35,087 nt of DNA from WQUF01 sp031549885 (GCA_031549885.1 JAVBPD010000082.1:1-35087), one strand, 5' to 3'; shown: positions 8,531 to 18,008, counted from the stretch's first letter. Program-made: numbers and translations. The notes: generated by a model not told the origin, from the sequence alone.

Positions 8531-9163
8531 TTAATTTGATTTTTTAATATTGTTTATAAGCTGATTTACAGCTTCTATTCCTTTATCAGATGGTGCTGTT
8601 GTAATCATTGCAAATATATATTTATCTTTAGCTTTTATGTAATAATTTTGTATAAGCTTAGATCCATTAAAGTCTGCTGAAGCTTCCACTTGGATGCATT
8701 CAAATTCACCAATTTTTACATCTTTTGGATCTTTTACAGTATAAACTAATCCTTGAGATTCTAAATCCTTAATATTAGTTTTTAACTTATCTATATAACT
8801 ATTTAAAGACTTGCTTGAATCTAATGTTGTCTTTTCAATTGCAACAAATAAAGTAGCATTTGTATCAGTATTTATAAAACCAATTGGATAAAGATCAGTA
8901 GCTTGACTTTTTTCAAAATCTTTATTTTTTGAACTATCTAACCCAACTATGACATTGCTTGGGTTAGAATACATCTGTGCAAGCTGATCATCAGGTATAG
9001 TTACCCATCCATTAGTTTGTTGGATTTTAATATTTATCCAATTATTTATGTAGCTTTTATTATCAAAACTTCCAGCATCAAATGAAGTAGCATTATTTGC
9101 ACCACAAGATGCTAAAGATAGTGATAAGATTAACATAGAAAAAAATGATACTAATTTTTTCAA
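8531..9163 (-). CDS. Putative lipoprotein, PsbP/LpqN-like size
   Basis: AGGAGGTC precedes the ATG. The N-terminus is a lipoprotein signal peptide ending in the lipobox LASC, lipidated Cys at about residue 20. The mature part, about 190 residues, has an early Ser/Asn/Asp-rich linker and then an alternating beta/alpha pattern (GFECIQVEA-type strands, LNSYIDKLKTNIKDLE helix). This is reminiscent of PsbP/LpqN-like fold lipoproteins that are common and mostly uncharacterised in Gram-positives. It is expected on the outer face of the membrane. The fold suggestion is weak and function is unknown. It is monocistronic, divergent from the protease gene. Confidence 0.75.
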   Translation of the reverse strand: MKKLVSFFSMLILSLSLASCGANNATSFDAGSFDNKSYINNWINIKIQQTNGWVTIPDDQLAQMYSNPSNVIVGLDSSKNKDFEKSQATDLYPIGFINTDTNATLFVAIEKTTLDSSKSLNSYIDKLKTNIKDLESQGLVYTVKDPKDVKIGEFECIQVEASADFNGSKLIQNYYIKAKDKYIFAMITTAPSDKGIEAVNQLINNIKKSN

Positions 9164-9353
9164 AAAAATGACCTCCTATACTATATTAAAAGAAATTATA
9201 ACAACAATAATGAATTTTGGCAAATATAATTATTGTAATTAATTGAAAGTATTTACTTTTATTAAAAATAAAATAATAAAATATCGATTGAAAGAAAGTA
9301 TTTTTTTACGTTTAAAAAATATATATACAATAATTAATAATCTGGAGTTTTTC

Positions 9354-11420
9354 ATGATTTATTATGAATTGTTAGAAGATATTGTAATAAAGATCTATGG
9401 CTTGAGAGGTAAAATTGAGCTCATAGGAATTTACGATGGTTTAGCTAGTGATATAGATAAACAAATAAGAGAATTAGGGGGAGTATTTTACGATTTGAAT
9501 TTTGGTTTTTGCATTATTGAAATAAGCGCTGCTGAAGCTAGAAATTTAGGAAAAGTAACTAATATAATTTACGTTGAATTAGCACAAATATTAAGTTTAA
9601 ATGATGAAAAAGCTAATAATCAAACATGCATACCTCAAGTTCAAGAAAACTATAATTTAGATGGAGAAGGTATACTTGTTGGATTTGTAGACTCAGGCAT
9701 TGACTATACTCACCCAGCATTTATAGATGAAAATGGTGAAACAAGAATTGAAGCTATTTTTGATGTGAGCACAAATGAAGTATGGAATAAGGATGAAATA
9801 AATGAAGCGTTAAAGTCAACAAATCCTTTATCTGTTGTAAATGAGCAAGATGTAATTGGGCATGGTACAGCGGTGGCAGGCGTTGCTTGTGGTGGTGGGA
9901 AAATAGATAGGAGATATTATGGAGTTGCTTATAAATCTAGAATAGCAATGTCAAAAGTTATAGGCTCATCTAGCCAGCTTTTAAGGGGAATAAAATTTTT
10001 AATAGATAAAGCATCTGAATTGAAATTGCCACTAGTAATTAATTTAAGTTTTAGTACTAATAATGGCGCTCATGATGGCACAAGTTTAATGGAGTTGTAT
10101 ATTAACACTTTAACCATACTTAAAAAAGTTACTATAGTTTGTGCAGTAGGAAACGAAGGTGATAAATCTCATCACTATGGAACATTTACAGATAAAAGCG
10201 TAACCTTTAAATTAAACGTTGGTGAAAACCAGAACAGGATAGTTTTGCAAATCGTTAAAAACCCATTAGCAGATGTAATTTTGAAAATTAGAAACCCTAG
10301 GTATCAAATAGCAAGCAACTCGGTGATTTCTAGGCAGGTTATAGCTGGAAGTATAGGCTCTGATAATTATTTTGCAGTGCCCAATTATCCAAAACCTTTT
10401 AGCTTATCAAGTGCAGTTATTTTAAGCATTGAGGCAAGTAGTGAAAAATCATTTATTTCATCAGGTGAGTGGGAGATTACATTAGATTCATTAAATCAAA
10501 ATATTAATGAATTTAATGTTTGGATTAGCACATCAGAAAATTTAAATCCTGAAACAGTTTTTTTAAACCCAGTTTTAGATAATACTTATGGAATGCCATC
10601 TACAGTATTTGGGGTAATATCTGTAGGTAGTTATAATTATAACAACATGGGTATATCACCATTTTCAGGAAGAGGAACTGTCCAAAATATGAAGCCAGAT
10701 ATTGTGGCTCCAGGAGAAAATGTCATGTGCCCTACTCCTGGAGGAGGTTTTAGTTTAAATAGTGGAACTTCTATTTCAACCCCAATTGTATCAGGATCTT
10801 GTGCTCTTTTAATGCAATGGGGAATAGTAAAGCAAAACGACCCATTTTTATATGGTAATAATATAAAATATTATATGATTAAAAGTGCAAATAGGCTTAA
10901 TAATGAGAAATATCCTAATACAAGATGGGGGTTTGGAGCTCTTTGTTTAAAGCAAGTTTTAGATTTAGCAAGTGGAGTAACTGGACAAAGAAAACTTCAG
11001 GAAAAGGACAACAAAATATATATAAACATAAATGAAAAATTTCGTCAAACTTGTTTTTCTATAGATTTAAAAGAAACTGGAGATAAAATGATCATTAATT
11101 TAAATGTGGAATGTAAAGATGATGTTAATTTATATATTAATTGCATTAAGCCAGACTTAATTTCTGTAGGCGTTAAAACTCCAGGTGGGAATAAAATAGA
11201 TAAAATAGAAGCTGTAAAAGGAACAAATGAAGTTATAAATTTTGCAAATGAAGGCTCTAAAATTCAAATTATCTATAAACTTCCTGAAGCTCATTTGGGA
11301 AATGAAATTGTTGAATTAAAAATTAAAAACCCATCTTTAGGGGTTTGGAGCATTACAATATTTGGCGATTTTATTTTTAAAGGGGAAATAAAATGCAATT
11401 TAAAAAAAGCTATTTTTTAA
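9354..11420 (+). CDS. Subtilisin-like serine protease (S8, Csp-like)
   Basis: Start chosen at ATG 9354 because GGAG lies six bases upstream; an in-frame TTG at 9243 lacks a ribosome site and would add an atypical Lys-rich tail. The 688-residue protein has the complete S8 catalytic triad: Asp113 in VDSGIDYTHP, His170 in GHGTAVAGVACG and Ser473 in SGTSISTP. The first 100 residues form a prodomain-like segment, and no signal peptide is seen. A large insertion (about residues 290-400) between the His and Ser motifs, plus a C-terminal jelly-roll-like extension, fit the clostridial CspA/B/C group. That group includes the proteases that activate the spore cortex lytic enzyme SleC at germination. Many clostridia also have vegetative paralogues of the same shape, and no sleC or second csp gene is adjacent, so a germination role is only possible. 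Confidence 0.85.
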   Translation: MIYYELLEDIVIKIYGLRGKIELIGIYDGLASDIDKQIRELGGVFYDLNFGFCIIEISAAEARNLGKVTNIIYVELAQILSLNDEKANNQTCIPQVQENYNLDGEGILVGFVDSGIDYTHPAFIDENGETRIEAIFDVSTNEVWNKDEINEALKSTNPLSVVNEQDVIGHGTAVAGVACGGGKIDRRYYGVAYKSRIAMSKVIGSSSQLLRGIKFLIDKASELKLPLVINLSFSTNNGAHDGTSLMELYINTLTILKKVTIVCAVGNEGDKSHHYGTFTDKSVTFKLNVGENQNRIVLQIVKNPLADVILKIRNPRYQIASNSVISRQVIAGSIGSDNYFAVPNYPKPFSLSSAVILSIEASSEKSFISSGEWEITLDSLNQNINEFNVWISTSENLNPETVFLNPVLDNTYGMPSTVFGVISVGSYNYNNMGISPFSGRGTVQNMKPDIVAPGENVMCPTPGGGFSLNSGTSISTPIVSGSCALLMQWGIVKQNDPFLYGNNIKYYMIKSANRLNNEKYPNTRWGFGALCLKQVLDLASGVTGQRKLQEKDNKIYININEKFRQTCFSIDLKETGDKMIINLNVECKDDVNLYINCIKPDLISVGVKTPGGNKIDKIEAVKGTNEVINFANEGSKIQIIYKLPEAHLGNEIVELKIKNPSLGVWSITIFGDFIFKGEIKCNLKKAIF

Positions 11421-11422
11421 GA

Positions 11423-11456
11423 TTAAGACGAAAGCAAAATTTTGCTTTCGTCTTAA
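11423..11456. terminator. Perfect 34-bp palindrome, bidirectional terminator
   Basis: The 17-base half beginning TTAAGACGAAAGC is exactly mirrored with no spacer; as RNA it would fold into a stem of about 13 bp with an AAAATTTT loop. It lies between convergent genes (stops at 11420 and 11461). Confidence 0.8.
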
Positions 11457-11460
11457 GTGT

Positions 11461-12048
11461 TTATACAGTCCATTGAGCATGTATTATGCCAACTAAGTAC
11501 CAATTATTATTTTGATTTTCAAAAACAAGCCTTAAGCTTTCCCAATCTATACCTGCAACTTGTGGATCAAAACCTTTAAAGTGGTATTCTATGATTTTAG
11601 AGTTAACATATACTTGTTTAGCGTTGTTAATAGTATTACAGGTTCCAATAAAAACATCGTTTCCAATTAAGTCAGCATTTAAAAAATCCTTATCATATAT
11701 ATACTTTTTATAATAGTCACTGAAATTTAAGTTAATGTTTTCTCCTTTGCCATCACTTACACCCCATAGATAGATTTTATTGCTATTAAAAGCATTAGCT
11801 ATTTCATTTTTGGTTAAAACCACATCCCTATCTACATTTACATATGTTGAATGGCTAAATCTAACTCCCTTAGCACCTACATAGTCCTTTATAAAATTCA
11901 TATCTTTGTTTTTTAAAGCGTTTAAAATGTTGTTTGATATGTTTAAAAGTGATGTTTCTTTAGCAGAAGAAGAAGTAATCTTTGCATTTATTGAACAATT
12001 AAGTAAACTCATAATAAGTAAAATTGATATAAAAATATATTTTCTCAT
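11461..12048 (-). CDS. Secreted hypothetical protein
   Basis: The 195-residue product starts with a signal peptide (MRKYIFISILLIMSLLNC). Cys18 in LLNC could serve as a lipobox, but the position -1 Asn is poor, so ordinary secretion is equally likely. The mature part is predicted alpha/beta, ending in a strand-rich stretch (RLVFENQNNNWYLVGIIHAQWTV). The motif NNWYLVGI near the end is a pattern often seen at the end of NTF2-like or SnoaL-like extracellular domains. This is a loose resemblance only. It is monocistronic with no informative neighbours. Confidence 0.65.
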   Translation of the reverse strand: MRKYIFISILLIMSLLNCSINAKITSSSAKETSLLNISNNILNALKNKDMNFIKDYVGAKGVRFSHSTYVNVDRDVVLTKNEIANAFNSNKIYLWGVSDGKGENINLNFSDYYKKYIYDKDFLNADLIGNDVFIGTCNTINNAKQVYVNSKIIEYHFKGFDPQVAGIDWESLRLVFENQNNNWYLVGIIHAQWTV

Positions 12049-12152
12049 TTACCTAAAACCCCCCTTAATTATTAAATACTTATTCTATTTATTATATGAT
12101 ATATCTTAACATAAATTTATGAACTTTTGTTAAAATTTATAAATTTAAAATA

Positions 12153-12161
12153 TGGTATAAT
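12153..12161 (+). promoter_or_regulatory. Extended -10 promoter of the nitrilase gene
   Basis: TGGTATAAT matches the extended -10 consensus TGnTATAAT, about 40 nt before the nitrilase start. A TTGTTA at 12127 is 23 bases away, too far for a standard -35, consistent with an extended -10 promoter. Confidence 0.5.
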
Positions 12162-12202
12162 TGTTTGGTAAATAAGGAAAATTGTATTTTAGGAGGAGTA
12201 AG

Positions 12203-13129
12203 ATGAAGGAAAATATAAACTTACCTATAGCTGTTATTCAAGCATCACCTATATTTATGGATTTAGAAGGAACTCTTAAAAAAACTCTAAAGCTTATTAA
12301 GGAGGCTTCTTGTAAGGGAGCTAAATTAATAGTATTTCCAGAGGCATTTATTCCAGCATATCCAAGGGGGCTTTCTTTTGGGTTTGTAGTAGGAAGTAGA
12401 ACTATGGAAGGTAGAAAAGATTGGAAGAGATATTATGACAATTCTGTTGCCATTCCAGGACCTGTTATTGATATACTTGCAAATGCAGCAAAGGAAGCAG
12501 ATGCTTATATTTCAATTGGGGTAATTGAAAAGGATGGAGAAAATAAAGACAATACACTTTATTGCACAAATTTATTCTTTGGCCCAGATGGGAAGTTTTT
12601 GGGAAAGCATAGAAAATTAAAGCCAACTGGTTCAGAGCGCTGCATATGGGGGGAAGGGGATGGAAGTACATTAACTGTAATAGATACTCCATATGGTAAA
12701 ATGGGTTCATTAATTTGCTGGGAAAATTATATGCCTCTTGCAAGAGTTTCAATGTATAATAAGGGGGTAAACATATATATTGCACCAACAGCAGATAATA
12801 GAGAGGAATGGCAATGTACTGTAAGGCATATTGCTTTAGAAGGAAGATGTTTTGTAATTTCATGTAATCAATACATTACAAAAAGCATGTATCCTGTAGA
12901 TTTAAATTGTTATGAGGAATTAGAAAAACAGCCTGAGGATTTATGTCCTGGTGGAAGCTGTGTAATTAGTCCATTTGGAAAATATGTTACAGAGCCTGTT
13001 TGGAATAGAGAAGAAATTATAATGGCAAATTTAGACCTTGAAGAAATAACGCTTAGCAAAATAGATTTAGACGTTATGGGTCATTATGCAAGACCTGATG
13101 TGTTTGAACTTATAGTTCATGAAAAATAA
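12203..13129 (+). CDS. Nitrilase (aliphatic/aromatic nitrilase branch)
   Basis: ATG 12203 follows TAGGAGGAG. The 308-residue protein has the carbon-nitrogen hydrolase fold with the Glu-Lys-Cys triad: Glu47 in FPEAFIPAYPRG, a Lys at about 138 in KHRKLKPTG and Cys172 in ICWENYMP. The FPEAF.P.YPRG and CWENYMPL motifs point to true nitrilases (nitrile to carboxylate plus ammonia, EC 3.5.5.1) rather than amidases or NAD synthetase domains. Length is typical of bacterial nitrilases (about 310-360). These enzymes act in the cytoplasm as large spirals. The gene stands alone, with its own promoter and terminator. Substrate cannot be told from sequence. Confidence 0.88.
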   Translation: MKENINLPIAVIQASPIFMDLEGTLKKTLKLIKEASCKGAKLIVFPEAFIPAYPRGLSFGFVVGSRTMEGRKDWKRYYDNSVAIPGPVIDILANAAKEADAYISIGVIEKDGENKDNTLYCTNLFFGPDGKFLGKHRKLKPTGSERCIWGEGDGSTLTVIDTPYGKMGSLICWENYMPLARVSMYNKGVNIYIAPTADNREEWQCTVRHIALEGRCFVISCNQYITKSMYPVDLNCYEELEKQPEDLCPGGSCVISPFGKYVTEPVWNREEIIMANLDLEEITLSKIDLDVMGHYARPDVFELIVHEK

Positions 13130-13139
13130 AATATTTTAA

Positions 13140-13171
13140 AAAATGAGACTGCTTTATTTTGGTCTCATTTT
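13140..13171 (+). terminator. Terminator of the nitrilase gene
   Basis: Arms AAAATGAGAC (13140-13149) and GTCTCATTTT (13162-13171), 12-base loop, with further Ts after the second arm. Confidence 0.85.
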
Positions 13172-13254
13172 TAATCACTATTTTACATACTTACATTGTT
13201 TTTGTACAATTCTAATATTATAAAAATTAAATTATATAAAGGATGGTGTCTTAA

Positions 13255-15252
13255 ATAGAAGAATTAACAAAGAAATCAAATAGGCTTATAAATGAAAAAT
13301 CTCCATATTTATTGCAACACAGCTTTAACCCTGTAGATTGGTTCCCTTGGGGAGATGAAGCATTTAAAAAAGCTAAAGATGAAAATAAACCTATTTTTGT
13401 ATCAATAGGGTATTCAACTTGTCATTGGTGCCATGTCATGGAGAGAGAATGTTTTGAAGATGATGATGTGGCAAATGTTTTAAATGAGAATTTCATTAGT
13501 ATTAAGGTAGATAGGGAAGAAAGGCCTGATATTGATCACATTTATATGGATGTATGTCAAGCTATAACTGGCCAAGGTGGATGGCCACTATCAGTATTTA
13601 TGGATGAGAATGAAAAGCCTTTTTATGCAGGTACTTATTTTCCAAAGGATATGTTTATTAATATTTTAACTAAAATTAAAGATCTTTGGAAAAATGATAA
13701 ATATAGCTTAGTTAAATCAGCTGAAAGTATAATAAGCTTTATAAATAAAAATGATATAGCAAGTAAAAAAGAGTTAAATGAAGATATAATTCATAATTGT
13801 TTTAAAAACTTTTTATCTAGCTTTCATGAAAAATATGGTGGGTTTAATAGAGCGCCCAAATTTCCTTCATCTCATAATTTATATTTTTTATTTAGGTATT
13901 ATTATAAATATAAAAATAATGATGCTCTTAATATGGCTTTAAAAACATTAGATTCCATGTATAGGGGTGGAATTTATGATCATATTGGATATGGATTTTG
14001 TAGATATTCTACAGATGAAAAGTGGCTTGTTCCTCATTTTGAAAAGATGCTTTATGACAATGCTTTGATTTCCATTGCATATACAGAAGCATATTTGATT
14101 ACAAAAAATGAAAATTATAAAAAAATATGCACTAATACACTAGAATATGTTTTGAGAGACATGACTTTTAAAGAAGGTGGGTTTTATTCTGCTGAAGATG
14201 CTGATTCTGAAGGTGTTGAAGGAAAGTTTTATGTGTGGAGCAAGGATGAAGTAATTAAAGTGTTAGGAGAAAAAGAAGGGGAAGAGTTTTGCAAAAAATA
14301 TGATATCACTAAAGAAGGTAATTTTGAAGGTTATAGCATTCCTAACTTAATAAATAATGATGATGAAAATGATTTTGATGATTCAATTAAAAAATTATTT
14401 CATCATAGAGAAAATAGAATACATCCATTTAAGGATGATAAAATATTAACATCTTGGAACGGCCTTATGATTGCTGCCCTTAGCAAGGCAGGGAGAGCTT
14501 TTTTAGATGAAAAATTTATAATAGCAGCTAAAGGAGCAGTAGATTTTATTTTTAAAAAAATCGTCGACCAAAATGGAAGATTAATGGCAAGGTTTAGAAA
14601 TGGTGAAAGTGCTTATTTAGCATATGCAGAGGATTATGCTTATTTAATATGGGGGCTTATTGAGCTATATGAGTCCACATATGATGCTTTTTATTTAAAA
14701 AAGGCAATAGAATTAAATACTGAATTTATAGATAATTTTTGGGACAATGAAAATGGCGGATTATTTATATATAATAAGAATAATAAAGAACTTATAACAA
14801 AGCCAAAGGAGATATATGATGGTGCTTTGCCGTCTGCAAATTCTGTATCTATTTCTAATTTTATTAAGCTTTCCTTGTTTACTGAGGATCATACTTTATT
14901 AAACAAGGCAAAAGGAATTTTAGATGCTTTTGGTGAAAATATAACATTAAACCCAACTGCTTTTAGCTTTAGCATAGTAGGCTTTATGCATTTAAATAAT
15001 AAAAGAGACCTTGTTTTAGCATCAGATAATAAAGATGAAATATGCAATATGAATCATATTATAAACCATAATTTTAATCCATTTTTAAATGTTCTCTCTT
15101 ATTTTAAAGGATCAGGCGTTGAAGAATTTAATAAAGATATAGTTTATTATAGTGCAATTAATGGTAAAACCACAGCATATCTTTGTGAAAATAATACCTG
15201 CCATGAACCTGTAAATGATGAGGAAAAGTTAATTAATTTGCTTTATAATTAA
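13255..15252 (+). CDS. YyaL/DUF255-type thioredoxin-domain protein, apparent ATA start
   Basis: Member of the YyaL/spermatogenesis-associated protein 20 family: an N-terminal thioredoxin-like domain (STCHWCHVME, a C-x2-C site) and a long C-terminal alpha/alpha-barrel like N-acylglucosamine 2-epimerase (DHIGYGFCRYSTDEKW, VPHFEKMLYDNA). Family proteins start with a segment like NRLINEKSPYLLQH, and here that segment is fully encoded from 13255. The only codon in a start position is ATA at 13255, eight bases after AAAGGATGG, and a stop (TAA) lies immediately upstream. The first conventional start, TTG 13312, would delete the conserved region. Length from ATA is 665 residues, normal for the family. 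Biochemical function of the family is poorly defined. The reading frame itself is secure; the start is not. Confidence 0.85.
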   Translation: MEELTKKSNRLINEKSPYLLQHSFNPVDWFPWGDEAFKKAKDENKPIFVSIGYSTCHWCHVMERECFEDDDVANVLNENFISIKVDREERPDIDHIYMDVCQAITGQGGWPLSVFMDENEKPFYAGTYFPKDMFINILTKIKDLWKNDKYSLVKSAESIISFINKNDIASKKELNEDIIHNCFKNFLSSFHEKYGGFNRAPKFPSSHNLYFLFRYYYKYKNNDALNMALKTLDSMYRGGIYDHIGYGFCRYSTDEKWLVPHFEKMLYDNALISIAYTEAYLITKNENYKKICTNTLEYVLRDMTFKEGGFYSAEDADSEGVEGKFYVWSKDEVIKVLGEKEGEEFCKKYDITKEGNFEGYSIPNLINNDDENDFDDSIKKLFHHRENRIHPFKDDKILTSWNGLMIAALSKAGRAFLDEKFIIAAKGAVDFIFKKIVDQNGRLMARFRNGESAYLAYAEDYAYLIWGLIELYESTYDAFYLKKAIELNTEFIDNFWDNENGGLFIYNKNNKELITKPKEIYDGALPSANSVSISNFIKLSLFTEDHTLLNKAKGILDAFGENITLNPTAFSFSIVGFMHLNNKRDLVLASDNKDEICNMNHIINHNFNPFLNVLSYFKGSGVEEFNKDIVYYSAINGKTTAYLCENNTCHEPVNDEEKLINLLYN

Positions 15253-15282
15253 AGTGATTATTTTTAAATGGAGATGGAAAAT

Positions 15283-15867
15283 ATGAACAATGCTGTACTT
15301 GAAAATATTTTAAAAAGAAGAAGTGTTAGACAATTTAAACCTGATCAAATTAAAAAAGAAGAGCTTGATTTAATTTTACTTGCAGCGCAATATGCTCCTT
15401 CAGGCAGTAACAATCAAAGCTGGCTTTTTACTGTAATACAAAATAAAGAGCTTCTTTTAGAAATTAATAAAAGCGTAAGTGACTCAATTAAAGTTATGGA
15501 ATTTTCTGATAATTATCCTGCAAAAATAAATTCAAAGAAAAAAGCTGAAGAAGGTACTTTTATGATGTACTATAACGCTCCTACTTTAATAATTGTTTCA
15601 AATTTAAAAGATTATTATAATAATAAAGCTGATTGTGCATGCGCTATAGAAAACATGTTTCTTGCTGCAACATCTCTAGGAATAGGCTCCTGTTGGATCA
15701 ATCAGATAAATTGGGTTTATGATGATGAGTCCACTAGAAGAATGCTTCAAAGGCTTAATATACCAGATTCACATATGATTGGAGGATGTGTTGCCCTTGG
15801 ATATCCTTTAAATGATGATTTAAAGGCAGCTACAAGAAAAAAAGGTACAATACAGTATTTCCTATAA
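15283..15867 (+). CDS. Nitroreductase-family FMN oxidoreductase
   Basis: Start at ATG 15283, after GGAGATGG; an ATG at 15268 lacks a site. The 194-residue product has the family's N-terminal FMN motif RRSVRQFKPDQ, the APSGSNNQSW segment and the C-terminal GCVALGYP. It also has DCACAIENMFLAATSLGIGSCW, typical of the short nitroreductases of anaerobes. It should bind FMN as a dimer and reduce nitro compounds, quinones or similar acceptors with NAD(P)H in the cytoplasm. It follows the YyaL gene by about 30 nt and may be cotranscribed. The substrate is unknown. Confidence 0.87.
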   Translation: MNNAVLENILKRRSVRQFKPDQIKKEELDLILLAAQYAPSGSNNQSWLFTVIQNKELLLEINKSVSDSIKVMEFSDNYPAKINSKKKAEEGTFMMYYNAPTLIIVSNLKDYYNNKADCACAIENMFLAATSLGIGSCWINQINWVYDDESTRRMLQRLNIPDSHMIGGCVALGYPLNDDLKAATRKKGTIQYFL

Positions 15868-15875
15868 AAATGTAA

Positions 15876-15911
15876 AAATAACCTGTTTAAGACCTTTTAA
15901 ACAGGTTATTT
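15876..15911. terminator. Strong bidirectional terminator
   Basis: Fifteen-base perfect arms (15876-15890 and 15897-15911, core AACCTGTTTAA / TTAAACAGGTT) with a six-base loop and A/T runs on both sides. It separates nitroreductase from the convergent dnaI-like gene. Confidence 0.9.
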
Positions 15912-15912
15912 C

Positions 15913-16911
15913 TTAAGTAATATCTTTAGTTTTTTTAGACTTTTTTTTGCTAAGTTCAAGTCTTAAATCTTCTCCAAAAAATCTAAAAAATTTAAAATTG
16001 CCCATTATTCTTGAATAAATTCTCTCTTGGTATTTTTCAGCAAAGTTTTCAATTTGTAAATTAGTTGAAATAAGCATTTTTTTATTGTATAACATTTTTC
16101 TATTTAACAAGTTAAACAAATCTAAAGAAGTATAGTCATTTGTAATTTCAATTCCAAAATCATCAATTATTAAAAGGTCGCAATTAAATATTAAATTTTC
16201 TAAATTTTTGTCACCTTCTAGTCTAATAGTTCTAAGATCATTAAAAAGATCTGTAGAGCTTTTATAAATGACTAAATATCCCCTTTCAAGGAGCTCTTTT
16301 GCTATGCAATAAGTCATAAAGCTTTTGCCAGATCCAACTGGTCCATAAAAGCATAGATTATCATTTGTTTGTTCAAAATTATTAATATAAACATTTATAT
16401 CATTTCTAATACTTCTAATATTAGATCTTGGATTTGTTCCCTCAACTTCATCTATTTGCTTAGGAAATAAATTAATATCAAATTTACTAAAATTATATTT
16501 TTCAATTAAATCCTTTAAATCTGATTCTTGCATATAAATTTTAGCAAGTGTTTTTTTATAACATTGGCACTTGTTTGCGCCAATATACCCTGTATCATGA
16601 CAAATGGAGCAATTATACACTATATCTAAAAAATTCATTGGTAAATTGTTTTCTACTAAAAGTTCTATAATTTGCGCTCTTAAATTCTGAATCTCTAATT
16701 TCATATTATTAAACTCTATTTCTGAAAAAGAGGGGTTATTTATGGAGGATAAAATTAAAGATGAGGATTTTTTATTTATTTCAGACTGAAGTTTTTCAAT
16801 AATAGGGATTTTAGCATAGGTATATGCTTTATTTTTTTCATATTTTGCTTCAGCATTTTCTCTTAGTTTTTCATAATATTTGCTAACTTTAGATTTATAG
16901 GAACTAATCAT
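15913..16911 (-). CDS. DnaI/DnaC-type helicase loader ATPase
   Basis: AAA+ ATPase of the DnaC/DnaI/IstB group, about 332 residues. Walker A is GPVGSGKSFM, Walker B is LLIIDDFG, and the sensor region contains ISTNLQIENFAEKYQERIYSRI. The N-terminal part is helical with a Cys cluster (CSICHDTGY and CQCY) resembling the zinc-binding region of Bacillus DnaI. It should load the replicative helicase onto DNA. Start: ATG 16911 has the better spacing from AGGACGGG; ATG 16917 is in the same frame. The start overlaps the stop of the dnaD-like gene (TAG 16904-16906), which shows translational coupling. Confidence 0.88.
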   Translation of the reverse strand: MISSYKSKVSKYYEKLRENAEAKYEKNKAYTYAKIPIIEKLQSEINKKSSSLILSSINNPSFSEIEFNNMKLEIQNLRAQIIELLVENNLPMNFLDIVYNCSICHDTGYIGANKCQCYKKTLAKIYMQESDLKDLIEKYNFSKFDINLFPKQIDEVEGTNPRSNIRSIRNDINVYINNFEQTNDNLCFYGPVGSGKSFMTYCIAKELLERGYLVIYKSSTDLFNDLRTIRLEGDKNLENLIFNCDLLIIDDFGIEITNDYTSLDLFNLLNRKMLYNKKMLISTNLQIENFAEKYQERIYSRIMGNFKFFRFFGEDLRLELSKKKSKKTKDIT

Positions 16912-17896
16912 TTTCATCCCGTCCTAAGAGTTTCTTTTCAAGATCCTTAAAATCTTTTTGCGTGTAATTCCTTTGCTCAAAGTTGCTATTTGAAGTTTTT
17001 CTTTTTTCATTGCTTGTTTGTTTAGTATAGGTATTTTTCTTATTAGTAAGGTGATTATCTAAATCATTCATATTTAAAATCCCTGATTTTTTCCAGTTTG
17101 TTAAGATTCCATTAATATATTTAAAATCAATTCTAGTAAATCTATCTAGAGAAATTTCACAAGCTTTAAAAATTATCTCTGTAGAAAAATTTAATTCATC
17201 CAGCCATTTTTGGATGAATTCTTCTTCAGGTTTTGCAAGTTTTCTGTCCTTTATTCCCATAAAATTTTGTATTTTTGAAATGTCATTCCATAAGTCTTCA
17301 TGCCTTTTTATTTCCTTCATTGCTCCATCGATACTTTTAACTCCATTGTCATGCCATTTAATAAGAGTTCTTTCTATATATCTAATATCTTTTTTATCTT
17401 TTGAAGAACAATATTCAAATAAAAGGACAACAATATCAGGTGAATAGCCATATTCATCAAGCCAAGAAAGTATAGTGCTTAATTCTGAAGATGATAAAGG
17501 TCTACAGAGACATTTTTCAATTTCTTCAAACATATTTTGGATGTTTTTATCTTTTAATGCATTCACCAAATTAATAGGTTCTTTCTTTTGGGCAAGTTTA
17601 CCAGATAGGTCTAAAAACTCAATGGTATAAGTACCATAGCTATCTTTTTTTGAAAAATTCACAACATTTTCTTCTTGCCAATACTCCCAAGCATTTTTAA
17701 TATCACTTTCTAAAAGATTTAGTTTAGTTGCAAGCATTTCAGAACTAATGCCTAATTCTCCATTTAAGCAATATTTTAGAGTTAAAAGATAAACTTTTAA
17801 AAACTCTCCTCTTGCTTTTGGGACATATCTTTCAATGAAATAACTGCTCAATGGAATATAGTCTAATTCTTTATTTTTAAATAGATAAGTACTCAT
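16904..17896 (-). CDS. dnaD: DnaD-domain replication initiation protein
   Basis: The 330-residue protein has an N-terminal winged-helix-like region (about residues 1-100, ISSEMLATKLNLLESDIKNAWEYW). Two consecutive DnaD/DnaB_2 repeats follow, each ending in the hallmark I-x-Y-I-x-x-x-L-x-x-W pattern: IRYIERTLIKWHDNGV and FKYINGILTNWKKSGI. A charged, low-complexity tail comes last. In Firmicutes DnaD/DnaB proteins remodel DNA at the origin and help load helicase, matching the coupled dnaI-like gene downstream. GAGGTT precedes the ATG. It sits divergent to an M23 peptidase gene. Confidence 0.85.
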   Translation of the reverse strand: MSTYLFKNKELDYIPLSSYFIERYVPKARGEFLKVYLLTLKYCLNGELGISSEMLATKLNLLESDIKNAWEYWQEENVVNFSKKDSYGTYTIEFLDLSGKLAQKKEPINLVNALKDKNIQNMFEEIEKCLCRPLSSSELSTILSWLDEYGYSPDIVVLLFEYCSSKDKKDIRYIERTLIKWHDNGVKSIDGAMKEIKRHEDLWNDISKIQNFMGIKDRKLAKPEEEFIQKWLDELNFSTEIIFKACEISLDRFTRIDFKYINGILTNWKKSGILNMNDLDNHLTNKKNTYTKQTSNEKRKTSNSNFEQRNYTQKDFKDLEKKLLGRDEND

Positions 17897-17965
17897 TTAA
17901 TAACCTCATATAAAATATATGACAATTATAACAAACCTAAAAGTGTATAACAATATATTTATGGG

Positions 17966-17991
17966 TACATAATTTAATTGAAAATTATGTA
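17966..17991 (+). promoter_or_regulatory. Inverted repeat in the leader of the M23 peptidase gene
   Basis: Arms TACATAATTT and AAATTATGTA with a six-base loop, about 17 nt before the TTG start and immediately before the AAAGGGTG ribosome site. It could be an operator or a leader hairpin that masks initiation. Confidence 0.4.
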
Positions 17992-18008
17992 AAAAGGGTG
18001 ATTTAATT

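Noticed and set aside
9243..9353. N-terminal extension of the subtilisin-like protease from TTG 9243
   Set aside because: No ribosome site at 9243, whereas ATG 9354 has GGAG six bases upstream; the extension is Lys/Ile-rich and unlike family prodomains.
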